A stretch of 64,000 nt of DNA from Mesostigma viride (lineage: Eukaryota; Streptophyta; Mesostigmatophyceae; Mesostigmatales; Mesostigmataceae): NCBI GenBank assembly GCA_009746045.1, contig RPFO01000231.1, forward strand, positions 1,872,840 to 1,936,839, read 5' to 3'. Below are positions 34,931 through 44,900 of the stretch, in pieces. The stretch's first letter is position 1. The number at the start of each line of letters is the position of its first letter. Below the pieces are notes generated by a model. It was not told the DNA's origin and ran no database searches. It was given only the letters and a program-made list of their open reading frames with translations. Position numbers and translations under genes: made by a program.

Positions 34931-36322
34931 GATGAGCAAACGCCTCTCGACGCAACGCAGCCTGGCGGCTGCGCTCGGCAATTAATGAAACTACGCGTGC
35001 AGCTTCGGCTGCAGCTTCGCCCACCGGCCCCGATGGCCACGGTGACACTAGTAGTGCACTGGTGCTCGCCCAGCCTCCTGGGCTCGCCTCGCCATCTGCA
35101 TCGCCTGAACCTAAGCGCAGTCGCTCTGCTGAGCCGCCCTGGGAAGAGACCTCCTTTGACGTCAACAGCCCCGGCTTCTGGCAACGCCGCCCCGGTTGGT
35201 TCATGGAAGACTTGTATTACGGCAATCACGCCTCGCTTCTAGCCCTGTGCGTGTACCTCACGTCCCACAACCGTGGCCGCTGGCCTGGTGATGGCCAGCT
35301 TGTCGACCCCGCCGAGGCTCTCCCAATCATTCACCGCATGAGTCGCCCCAAGCTCCAACGCTTCGCCCTCTGCTCCCTTGTTGGACGCTCCGAAGCCGCG
35401 ATCTGGGCTTCCCCACCGCCCCCCCCGGCCACCTTCCCCACCGAAGCCACCATCCGCACCCTCCTCAAGGAAGCTTTCGAGCAGCACGCGACCCCTCTTG
35501 CCGCAGATGTGGCGGCAATTGGCAGCACGCTGGCTGCTGAGCTTCCCACCATCCCCACCGCCACCGCCACCCTCCTCGCCTCCACCCCCCCCCCCCTCCG
35601 CCTCCACCGACTCCATCACCGCCCAGCTCCGCGACATCGACCAGCGCCTCAAGGATAATGCACTCGCTATCGAGGTCTTGCAGAACACAGCAGGCCTCAC
35701 CGCCCAGGCAGTGAAGGACATTGCCGCCAAGCCAGCCCCGGCTGGCCTGGCCGGCGATGCTCCTCCCATCACGACCTGGGCGGACATGCTTAAGCAACAT
35801 ACCACCTCCACCACCTCCGCCGTCGCCGCCCAGCTCCAGCGGCAGACGCTTGACCTCCGCGAGGAGGCCGAGCTCGACAAGCGCAGCCTCAACGCCATAC
35901 TCAAGAACTTCGACATGGAAGCAGGTGAGAATTCCGAGAAGCTTGCACGTGCGTTTGAGAGCAAAATCCTTGCACGCATGGGCCTTCTTGGTGAGATCAA
36001 GCTGACCGCCCACCGCCTCCCCCGCGCGCGGGGTAAGGCAGGGGCGCCTCCACTTCTTCTCATCTTTGATAGCCCAGCGGACAAGATTTCGTTCCTCCGA
36101 CGCCGCAAGCGGCTCCAGAATACTCACTTCACCGTGGACGACGACTTGACCCTGGCACAGCAACAACGGCGACGGGAGCTATGGCCGACCTACCTCCAGC
36201 TCCGGCAGACCAAGGCGGGCCAGCCGGTGTACTGGAAGGGGGCGGCCATCTACGTCGGCCACAAGCCCTGGCAAGCGACCCCCTCGACCACCGCGGCCCC
36301 AGCAACTCCAGCCCCAGCCTAG
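34931..36322 (+). pseudogene. LINE copy 2 ORF1, frameshifted
   Basis: The start MSKRLSTQRSLAAAL matches intact copy 3. A 4-base insertion after codon 17 (AATTAATGAA) creates stops. The frame resumes through SPSASPEPKRSRSAEPP to about 35580 and then slips again in a C run (35583-35596). The remainder (coiled coil, RRM-like part, C-terminal domain with VYWKGAAIYVGHKPW) is open to the TAG at 36322. Confidence 0.8.
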
Positions 36323-36497
36323 GGGAATACAGCAGTAGTGTAGAATAGTTAGACAGTGGCCTTGTACATGCCCGCCTACTACAGGCACTATACCAGCTTA
36401 GGCCTAGCCTTTTTAGTCATGTACATGTGTGCCTATGATGAGCCACCCTCCAGATGATGCCTAGCTTTATTTAATTATGCAGTGCCCATGCAGGGAG

Positions 36498-36767
36498 TAA
36501 CTCTCTGCTGAGACGCCATGCCCTAGCTTTTTTTGTATAGCTCTGCTGATCTTCCCCCCCCATGACAGGCTCCCCCTTCGCTGGGCATAGCTTGAAGATC
36601 ATGGGGATGCAAGTGCCCTGGTGCACCTAGAGCAAGGGTCCTTTACATCCCCACCCTTGCAGGAAGTAGCTTAGGATGTATGATAGGCCATATGCTCCCC
36701 TCTCAGGGGCTATGTGCTACATATACTCCCAACGGAGTTATGTTACAATTCAATTCAATTCAATTCA
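36498..36767 (+). other. 3' UTR of LINE copy 2
   Basis: Shared blocks with LINE A (38377-38660) and, inverted, copy 3 (38661-38932) include CCTGGTGCACCTAGAGCAAG and the terminal CTCCCAACGGAGT. These define the family's 3' end, presumably the part recognised by the reverse transcriptase. Confidence 0.6.
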
Positions 36768-38094
36768 ATACATGTGACACTAATTGACATGCCCGGAGGC
36801 ACGCCGTTCAAGGCCCTTCATGAAGTACGTTGCCCAATCACCCCCGCCCTGGCTTTCCCTTGAAGCCGCACTCCACCTTGCTCGTTGTCACAAGTGACCG
36901 CCCTGCCGCAAAACGGGAGCCCCCCCACATCGGGAGGCGTGTGCCCGGCGGCTGTGGATGCATGGCCAGGCCCAAAAAGGCCCAGCGCATTTGCACTGCG
37001 ATTGCGCACGGCCAGCCTATCATGACCCCTCTCGGGGCCCCGAGTCGGTACCGCTATGGCCGTCTCCCCATAGACCCGGGGTGCTTCGAGAAAAAACGTG
37101 GACCTAGCCCAGGCCCCGCCAGCCCGGATGCCCGAGGCCACAGCCCCAGGCACCTGGCTGAACGAGAGTCCGTTCAGCCAAGACCGCATTCCCCCCCGAG
37201 GTTTCTATGCGTGGGGAAAAAATTTCTAGCTTAGGCGCTTTTCCCATCGCCGTCCCCAGCCCCAACCACCCCCCCCTCGGCGGAAGGCAATTGCAAAGTT
37301 TGCTGGCCAGCAGCAATTTCCGAAGAAAAAGCCGCAGGCCGCGGACCGAGACACGGGTCGCCAGTGCCAGCCATCCGGCTCCAACCCGGGGTGCAAGCAT
37401 CCCCAGGTACGGAGCACCAGCTCGCGCACTGGGCCGACCAAGCGACAGTTGAGCACCTGTCACGGCATCCGGCCCACCAAAGACCCCAAGCTGGGGAAAA
37501 GGTGCGGACCGGAGGTAATCATTTTCTTTTCTTTTAGTTAACCGGGCGAGGAACTACGCCTGGCCGGTTAACAACTGGAAGTCTCACCACTGGCCAAGTG
37601 GCCGGTGCAACCAGTGCTTTTGGGATTTTGCTCCGCAGCACTCATAGCTGCGGCTGCCGCCGCAACGACAACGAGCAAAGAAAGAGGCCGACAAAACCAG
37701 CCAGAGCGGCTTTTAGTCGCAAAACCTCCCTTATCCCTAGCTAACTGACGTCATTAAACCCTTATGTTCAGTGATGCTAGTAAGACGCTAACCGTACAGA
37801 CCGGGGGTAGAATATCCCGAATCTGCACGGCTAGTATTAAATAATGCGTAGGTTGTTCTTTTCAGGGGCACTGCACCTCACGCCCCGTTCCGCCCGGCCG
37901 GGTATAATCAACCCAAGCGCGGAACGCACATTTTATTTAATTCATTTTTCAACCATGCACTATATTGCATCTACTAATCACAAAAGCTCTAGCCAAACAG
38001 CTACGAGAAAACACTACGACCTATAAGCCGCTCATCCAGCGGCCTCTTGTTCCCGCATTCACGTATAGAAGAAACTCCGTTCAAAGAACCCCGA

Positions 38095-38229
38095 ATCCAC
38101 TCCCTCTCTCTTGCTTGGACTGCTATGCAGGACAAGAGGAGGTGGAAAACCATTGTCCAGGCTCATACGCCCGCCCCTGCGGTGGGCAAGGCCCCTCCCC
38201 CCAAGCAGAAGGGGCGCTTTGCTGAGTAG
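38095..38229 (+). pseudogene. LINE A ORF2, last codons
   Basis: The frame reads SLAWTAMQDKRRWKTIVQAH and ends in a Lys-rich tail at TAG 38227-38229. An Asp-Arg/Lys-x-x-Trp motif close to the stop is typical of non-LTR ORF2 C-termini. It is separated from the RT fragment only by unit U, and the flanks can be joined in frame. Confidence 0.6.
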
Positions 38230-38660
38230 AATAAGTAGGGTTTTCTAGATTAGCTTAGCTTAGAGTTAGATTAGTTCGGTTTCGCGGCTTTGCCCCCCCC
38301 CCTCCATCCATCCACGGGAATATGTGCTACATGATCTCCCAACGGAGTCATGTTATAATTTCATTTCAATTTTTTTCATGCAGGGAGTCCCTCCCTGCTG
38401 AGAAGCCATGCCCTAGCTCTCGTATTAATTAATTAATTAATTAATTAATTAATTAATTAATTATGATCTTCCCCCACCTGGCACGCTCCCCCTTAACTGG
38501 GCATAGCGTGATACACCACGAGGGTGCAGGTGCCCTGGTGCACCTAGAGCAAGGGTAGCTTACATTCCCACCCTTGCATGAAGTAGCCTAGAATGTATTA
38601 AAAGCCATATGCCCCTTCTCAGGGATATGTCAGTGCTACATTTACTCCCAACGGAGTGAT

Positions 38661-40684
38661 TGAATTGAATTGAATTGAATTGTAACATAACTCCGTTGGG
38701 AGTATATGTAGCACACAGCCCTTGAGAGGGGGGCATATGGCCTATCATACATCCTAAGCTACTTCCTGCAAGGGTGGGGATGTAAAGGACCCTTGCTCTA
38801 GGTGCACCAGGGCACGTGCATCCCCATGATCTTCAAGCTATGCCCAGCGAAGGGGGAGCCTGTCATGGGGGGGAAGATCAGCATAGCTATTATACAAAGA
38901 AGCTAGGGCATGGCGTCTCAGCAGAGAGTTACTCCCTGCATGGGCACAACATAACTAAATAAAGCTAGGCATCATCTGGGGTGTGGCTCATCATAGGCAC
39001 ACATGTACATGATTAAGGAAAGCGCGTGGCTTAGCTAGGATAGTGCCTCTAGGAGGCGTACATGTACATGGCCACGGTCTATCTATTCTGCACTACTACT
39101 GCGGTATTCCCCTAAGCTGGGGCGTCTGGAGTCGCTGGGGCCGCGGGGGGGGGGGGGTCGCCTGCCAGGGCTTGTGGCCGACGTAGATGGCCGCCCCCTT
39201 CCAGTACACCGGCTGGCCCGCCTTGGTCTGCCGGAGCTGGAGGTAGGTCGGCCATAGCTCCCGTCGCCGTTGTTGCTGCGCCAGGGTCAGGTCGTCATCA
39301 AGGGTGAAGAGAGTCTTCTCGAGCCGCTTGCGGCGTCGGAGAAAAGAAATCTTGTCCGCCGGGGTCTTAAAGGTGAGAAGGAGCGGGGGCGGCCCTGCCT
39401 TACCCCGCGCGCGGGGAAGGCGGTGGGCGGCCAGCGCGATCTCACCGATAAGGCCCATGCGACCAAGGATTTCTCGCTCAAACGCACGCAAAAGCTTCTC
39501 GGAAGTCTCACCTTCCTCCATGGTGAAGTTCTTGACAATGACGTTGAGGCTGTGCTGGGCGAGCTCGGCCTCCTCGCGGAGGTCAAGCGTCTGCCGTTGG
39601 AGCTGGGCTGCGACGGCGGAGGTGGTGGAGGTGGTATGTTGCTTAAGCATGTCCGCCCAGGTCGTGATGGGAGGAGCATCACCGGCCAGGCCAGCCGGGG
39701 CGGGCTTGGCGGCAATGTCCTTCACCGCCTGGGCGGTGAGGCCTGCCGTGTTCTGCAGAACCTCGATAGCGATGGCGTTGTCCTTAAGACGCTGGTCGAT
39801 GTCACGGAGCTGGGCGGTGATGGCGTCGGAGGTGGAGGTGGTGGCGGTGGAGGAGGCGAGGAGGGTGGAGGTGGCGGTGGAGATGGTGGAGGTGGCGGTG
39901 GAAAGGAGGGGAAGCTCGGCAGTCAGCGTGCCGCCGATGGCCGCCACATCTGCAGCAATGGGGTCCACGTGCTCCTCGAGGACCTCCTTAAGGAGTGAGC
40001 GGAGGGAGGATTCGGTTAAGGTGGTGGTGAGAGGCTTGGGGGGCCAAAGCTCCCCGATGGAGCGTCCAAGGAGGGAAAAGAGAGCGAATTGCTGGAGGAA
40101 GGGGCGGTGGAGGCTGGGAATGATGTCGAAAGAGGCGAGACGAACCCAGCGAGGGTCAAAGAGGCGACCTTGGTTGAAGAGCTGCTTGCATAGTGCAAGA
40201 AGCGAGGCGTGCGTTCCATAAAACACGCAGACCAGGATGCGTTCCGTGTTAAGCGTGTCAAGGAAGCCGGGCTGGCTGGCTTCGGCGACAAAGTCGAGCT
40301 CTACCCAACTCGGCTCGGCAGAGCGACTGCGCTTGGGCTCAGGCGACGCTGCGGGCGAGGCGGGCTCAGCAGGGGGCTGGGCGACCATTAGAGCTTGGCT
40401 AGTGGCGCCGCTGCCTTCTGGGCCGGTTGGCGAAGCTGCAGCCGGGGCTGCAGACGTATTTTCATTGCTAAGCGCAGCCGCCAGGCTGCGTTGCGTCGAG
40501 AGGCGTTTGCTCATCGTATAGTGCGTTATAGCTTCGGAAAATTATATCAGCATGTGCGTCTAAGAAAGACGAAGCGATTGTGATATTCACAGCTGAATTC
40601 GGTGCTCAAACGTGAAAGTTATGAGCTCCGACAGCCATGGCTACCTCGTGGCTCGTGGCTCGTGGCTATTATTATGCGCTACAT
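38661..40684 (-). mobile_element. LINE copy 3: full-length ORF1-only element
   Basis: The 2,024-bp minus-strand element is bounded by the 11-bp target duplication AACGGAGTGAT (38650-38660, 40685-40695). The target is the 3' terminus of LINE A, so the two elements meet tail to tail. The 5' UTR carries three GCCACGAG units and matches copy 2 closely. The ORF2-less junction TCCCTGCATG (complement of CATGCAGGGA) is at 38933-38942. It is the least damaged copy in the window. Confidence 0.9.
39096..40514 (-). CDS. LINE ORF1 protein, 472 aa, apparently intact
   Basis: It starts MSKRLSTQRSLAAALSNENT at 40514. An Ala/Pro/Ser linker (SPAASPEPKRSRSAEP) is followed by a globular N-terminal segment (HASLLALCKQLFNQGRLF), a Thr/Ser-rich stretch, a coiled coil (AITAQLRDIDQRLKDNAIAI), an RRM-like part (LNVIVKNFTMEEGETSEKLL ... 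AAHRLPRARG) and the C-terminal domain (DDDLTLAQQQRRRELWPTYL). The last ~16 residues differ from copies A and 2 because a G/C run near 39150 changed the frame just before the stop. By homology to L1 ORF1p it is expected to bind the element RNA as a trimer; it could act only with ORF2 supplied in trans. Confidence 0.85.
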   Translation of the reverse strand: MSKRLSTQRSLAAALSNENTSAAPAAASPTGPEGSGATSQALMVAQPPAEPASPAASPEPKRSRSAEPSWVELDFVAEASQPGFLDTLNTERILVCVFYGTHASLLALCKQLFNQGRLFDPRWVRLASFDIIPSLHRPFLQQFALFSLLGRSIGELWPPKPLTTTLTESSLRSLLKEVLEEHVDPIAADVAAIGGTLTAELPLLSTATSTISTATSTLLASSTATTSTSDAITAQLRDIDQRLKDNAIAIEVLQNTAGLTAQAVKDIAAKPAPAGLAGDAPPITTWADMLKQHTTSTTSAVAAQLQRQTLDLREEAELAQHSLNVIVKNFTMEEGETSEKLLRAFEREILGRMGLIGEIALAAHRLPRARGKAGPPPLLLTFKTPADKISFLRRRKRLEKTLFTLDDDLTLAQQQRRRELWPTYLQLRQTKAGQPVYWKGAAIYVGHKPWQATPPPPRPQRLQTPQLRGIPQ

Positions 40685-40800
40685 AACGGAGTGATGTTGA
40701 TAGTTAATTAATTAATTAATGTCCATTCCATCCCTTCCCACTAAGGACTTGTGCTCACGTGACGCAAACACGTGTCTATTAATTAATTTTTTATTAATTA

Positions 40801-41027
40801 ATCCATCCCATCCCATCCCATCCCATCCCATCCCATCCCATCCCATCCCATCCCATCCCATCCCATCCCATCCCATCCCATCCCATCCCATCCCATCCCA
40901 TCCCATCCCATCCCATCCCATCCCATCCCATCCCATCCCATCCCATCCCATCCCATCCCATCCCATCCCATCCCATCCCATCCCATCCCATCCCATCCCA
41001 CCCCATCCCACCATCCCATCCCAATCA
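40801..41027 (+). repeat. CATCC pentanucleotide microsatellite
   Basis: About 43 CATCC/GGATG units lie between two similar flanks carrying CTCACGTGACGC (about 40753 and 41047). The Gly-Trp-Asp-Met frames are repeat artefacts. Confidence 0.95.
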
Positions 41028-41139
41028 ATTATACTGAGGGCTTTGCTCACGTGACGCTGTTACGTGTTGATATGTTAAGATACTAATATTATGTGATTAG
41101 TTAATTAATGCCTAGCCTTTCGCGTAAAGTCCATGGAGG

Positions 41140-41495
41140 GCAGCCCGGCCGGCGCACGCAGCCAGGGGGCATGCCAAGTGAGGACTCAACGCCTGGGCTG
41201 GGCGGGCTTGGTGCCAGCTAGCCTATCTGATGTATCTACCCGAACTGTGCGGGCCAGGTGCCCCGCTAGGCCCAGACCCTGTGCCTCAGAATGGGGGAAA
41301 CATATGGTAAATCGGCATACAAATCTTAATTGCTAAGGTGCAAACCAATTAATTAACACGTACCGGCGTAATGTGCAAACTAACGGGAATATTAGGTGCC
41401 GTGCGCAGCATCTTAGTGACGGCGCCATTGAGTCGTTTCTCCAGCTCCTGCGTCAGTGTGCACGTCTTGGCGCCGTAGGTCAGGATCGTCAAAAG
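41140..41495 (-). mobile_element. LINE ORF2 relic, reverse-transcriptase thumb region
   Basis: On the minus strand, 41400-41490 reads ILTYGAKTCTLTQELEKRLN, matching LTYGAEAW ... KLNGTVTRML in LINE A. 41150-41275 reads HLARTVRVDT...AGTKPAQP, matching HLARTSQVDT...GQPG. About 100 unrelated bases separate the two. It is strongly decayed. Confidence 0.6.
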
Positions 41496-41916
41496 GAAGG
41501 ATTGTGCCCCTATCCTGCTGTAACCAGCCTTGCGGCCTTCCCATCATGCAAGAACCTATGGGGCTGGCTAGAGCGATCACCCTGCTTGTTCATGCATCCA
41601 TGCCCATATCAAAGAGACAACCATGCCCATATGGTAGAACAGCTGGCGCTAATGGTGGTGGCAGGGAGACACAGGCAAACCCTTTGACAGGGTCGCTACT
41701 TAGTTTCACGTCTAGCTAGGCTTGCGAGCCACGACATCCGGACGACCTCAAGAACGCCATAACAACAGTGGTTGACTTTCTGCAGGCTATATTCCTGGAA
41801 TGGAATGCTACTGAATGGAATGGAATACTAGTGAATCTGCCTCCTTTTCCGACTGCTCGATACGCGGAACATCCTCCTCCTCTTTCTCCTGTTGAACCCC
41901 TCAACGCTACCCATTG
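41496..41916. other. 3' flank of the TPR gene
   Basis: Only short tandem GGAATGGAAT-like bases (41795-41835) stand out. No gene, RNA or transposon was recognised. It should hold the 3' UTR of the minus-strand TPR gene, but no TGTAA signal was found. Confidence 0.35.
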
Positions 41917-44900
41917 TCACCCCGTGGCAGACTGAACCGCCGGTTGAGCCCCTGGAGCAGCCAGGGTGGCCTCACACACTGCAGGCTGAGTGCCCGCAAG
42001 CCGAGGCTGGGTGCTCTTGAGCACGGCAGCAAACTGCTTCTTCTGCTTCTCCTCTTGTTCCCTCATGAGCTTGTGCTGGATCACCAGCCAGGGTGGTGGG
42101 GCCAGGGTGTTGGGTGACAAGGCGGCAGAAGAACCACGTATTACAGATGCAGCATGCGGTTGGTCGAGAGAAACAGAAGGATGAATTCAATAGACCCTTT
42201 GTTTTTGTGACGTTATCTCCTTCTCATGGTGCTAAAAGTACAGGCAGCAAGTGATTATAAGTCAGGACAGATGCACGCTATTGACCAGTTAGATAGACCC
42301 CTGCTGATGACAACCATAAATAGCCACCAAGAACATGAATTTTCAGGGATAGGGAAATCACCTTGAACCAACAAAGGTCATATCAAGCACCGAACAGGAG
42401 CCATCGACCAGATAGTCTCTCTTCCCCATTCCTGTCCAGTAATCCCTGTTCGCCCAGTTCCCCCAACTGGCAGCTGAGCCAAGCATAACTGGACAGCCTG
42501 GACTAAACTAAAGATTCCTCTCTATCGATTCTCAATAAATTAATATTTCAACCAAAGGCATGAGACTGCCGTCTCTAATGATTCTTTGGTTGGCTATGAT
42601 CAAACGCTGGCAGGGCTGAATGCCTGCATCGATGCCCAAACATGTGTCAAGCAAAGCCGATGTGGAAAGCTTCGAACAAGGGGGGTTGTCGAATGTCTTT
42701 TTAAGGACTGGGATGCCTATTAAGCCACATGGACAAAACACATGCCATGAACCGCTTCTTTCTTTCAAGGAGTGCAGAGGCGGAAGACCATTGTGAAGCC
42801 ACCCACGAATTGCATACCATGAATCGCTCCTCCTTGTCCGCATCAAAGTTATATGGGTCCACCTTCTTTAGCAGGGCGAGGTCCTTCTTGGCATCCTGAA
42901 AATCCACGGCGGCGGATGGCAGTGCAAAGAAGTGAGGGAAACATTGTGGTCGCAGGATTGGTATGAGTGTAGGGCCCTGGTGCGCATGGCAGCACAAAGA
43001 CGAAAGGGAAGCATGGTGGTGGTCACGACATTGGTAAGAGTGTATGGCCCTGCCCTTCATTGGGCGCCGCTGGCCGCAAATCCCGCAGGTTATTATTGTG
43101 GGAGTCCGACCATGCCACCTTACGCATAATGTCCCATCAAAACCGCGAATGAGGTAGTACTCAGTTAGATTGAAGGCAGGACGGCCCCCTAGCTATACGA
43201 TGTTACAGAAGTTCACTTGGTTACCTTGGGGGCGTGCCGCTGGACGCCCACGTCTACAGATATTCACTGTATGGCCTGGTCCAGGGCACATTCGTTTTGG
43301 TTGCTGTAATGAAAGGTAAGCATATTTTACATTACCGTCCCCATTCCCGCCGCCTGCCAGGTTGCTTGATTCCACTTGAAGATGCAACATGTGCCCCACT
43401 ATCCCACGTGCTCATCATCGAGGTCTCCTCTCTTATCCTATCAACATGCTCCACCTGCCTGTCCTCCACGACATTGCCTGAAGCCTCCACGCCGTTGCCC
43501 GCACCCTAGGAGTCACTACACACAGTGTTCATGCAGATGTCATACAACTTCCCAATCGGTTGGCTCGAACGAAGACCCCACAGAGGCCATCATGCATCAG
43601 AGGGAAGGGGGGCATCACTCGCCTCCTACACGATATAGCCTCCATCGGCGGGGGGAAGGAAACATGCAACACTTCCGTACTACCACTCCCGGCATCGTGG
43701 GGGTTGGAGGGTTAAGAAAACAGGGCGCATATTAAAGTCGGGGTTCTCTGAACATAGTTTCTTTATAGTGATACGGAAGGGGAGCCGCTGATGCTAGGTG
43801 AAATAGAGCTGGGTGATGTGATCGTAATAAGGTTGATTAGGCTTCTAGTGTACGAGTATTACGGATGATATGGCCTAATTGTTGCGGCCCATACCTTGAC
43901 GGTGTGCTGAGTACCTTGACGACGGATTTTTGCGTCTAGGTTCTCCTAGCAGATCTGTGATTGCGGACGGGTTTGCAACAAGCAATATCTGAAGTAAAAC
44001 TTGACGGCTAAAACTGTTTAGAGGCCGTTGCCGGATCTGGCCGTTGGTAGAGAGCCGTTGGCCTTGAAACACGATAAAAGCTTGCTCACCTAGCTCATGG
44101 CGGTCTCTTTTGTTTTAACGAAGGCGGCGACAGGGGTCAGGGGCAGCGTAGCTGACGCCCGGAATTCCTTTCTGCAAAGCGGCTGGGATGCCGAAGCCCG
44201 GGCGGAAGCCAGGTTCGACAGGTGCTGGGAAGCAATTACCGAAAGCTAATCCCGAGGTGCCGACAGCTACTAAACAGACGGGAAAGGGCCGACTAGGCTG
44301 GCCGACGCAGAAGAAAAGGCTCCATCAGGAGCTCTCCACTTGCTCGGGCCTGCCTGAAGTGTGCGCTGCCTTTGAGGCGGTCCTCGGGACCGACTGGGTA
44401 ACTACTGTCAGCCGGTGGTCTGCGGCCCAGCTGGAGTCCGTCGTTGGACTGCTGGTCGACCACGTGGACGGGCCTGAAATTCTGGCAGCAGCGGACCCAA
44501 ACGAAGCGCTAGTGGCAGCCCTCCAAAGCGCCCGGGACTTGGCGGACTCGGACGAAGAGGAGATGCAGCCACCACGCCGGCCCACGAAAGGGGCGAAAAA
44601 GGGGACGAAAAAAGTCGGAAGCCCAGCCCCGAGCAAGGGAAAGGCCGCGGGGGATGTGAGGGAGCAGCTCTTGGAGCTGGCGGCTATTATTGGCAAGCAG
44701 GGGCAGGCGGGCAAAGAAGAGGAGGAGGAGGAGGAGTCCGAGGAAGAGGATTTCCTGACGAAATTGAAGGATGCGCTGGCCGGGGCAGATGGGGCTTCCA
44801 GGAAGCCGAAAAAGACCAAAGGGGTGACGCTGCCCACTCGAGCACAAGTGGTGAATTGGAGGGTGCAAGAGAGAGTGCTCCCCGAGGTGCTCGAGGATGC

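Larger units (their letters stand above)
34776..36767 (+). mobile_element. LINE copy 2: ORF1-only element
   Basis: The 1,992-bp element is flanked by the 7-bp target duplication ATACATG (34769-34775, 36768-36774); removing it restores the U1-like sequence. It has a 5' UTR with GCCACGAG repeats, ORF1, and a 3' UTR ending CTCCCAACGGAGTTATG plus a TTCAA-type repeat tail. No ORF2 is present: ORF1's 3' spacer passes through CATGCAGGGA (36487-36496) straight into the 3' UTR. Confidence 0.85.
34132..38094. mobile_element. Unit U: tandemly duplicated element of unknown type inserted in LINE ORF2
   Basis: Two direct copies lie head to tail: U1 at 34132-34708 and U2 at 34709-38094. They share about 135 bases at the start and about 415 bases at the end (34292-34708 = 37672-38094). 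U1 lacks about 830 bases present in U2 (36838-37671), and U2 carries LINE copy 2. The first frame of both copies begins FMSHVAPTKTSIFIKTISGS, continuing in U1 with HVTLIDMPGG. This resembles the first two strands of ubiquitin-like folds, but the match is short. No transposase, terminal inverted repeats or clear target duplication were found. Confidence 0.55.
32824..40720 (+). mobile_element. LINE A: degraded autonomous-type LINE, interrupted by three later insertions
   Basis: Pieces in order are: ORF1 C-terminus and 3' spacer (32824-33187), reverse-transcriptase C-terminal part (33188-34131), unit U (34132-38094), ORF2 C-terminal codons (38095-38229), 3' UTR (38230-38660), LINE copy 3 (38661-40684 with duplicated target), and the final 3' end with TTAA tail (40696-about 40720). 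The 5' part of ORF1 and the ORF2 endonuclease region are missing. The sequence joining ORF1 to the RT part is CATGCAGGGA, which recurs in the 3' UTR at 38377-38386. Confidence 0.7.

Noticed and set aside
34132-38094. Unit U as a Helitron or LTR pair
   Set aside because: No 5' TC / 3' CTRR with hairpin, no TG...CA ends, no primer-binding site, and the two copies abut directly.
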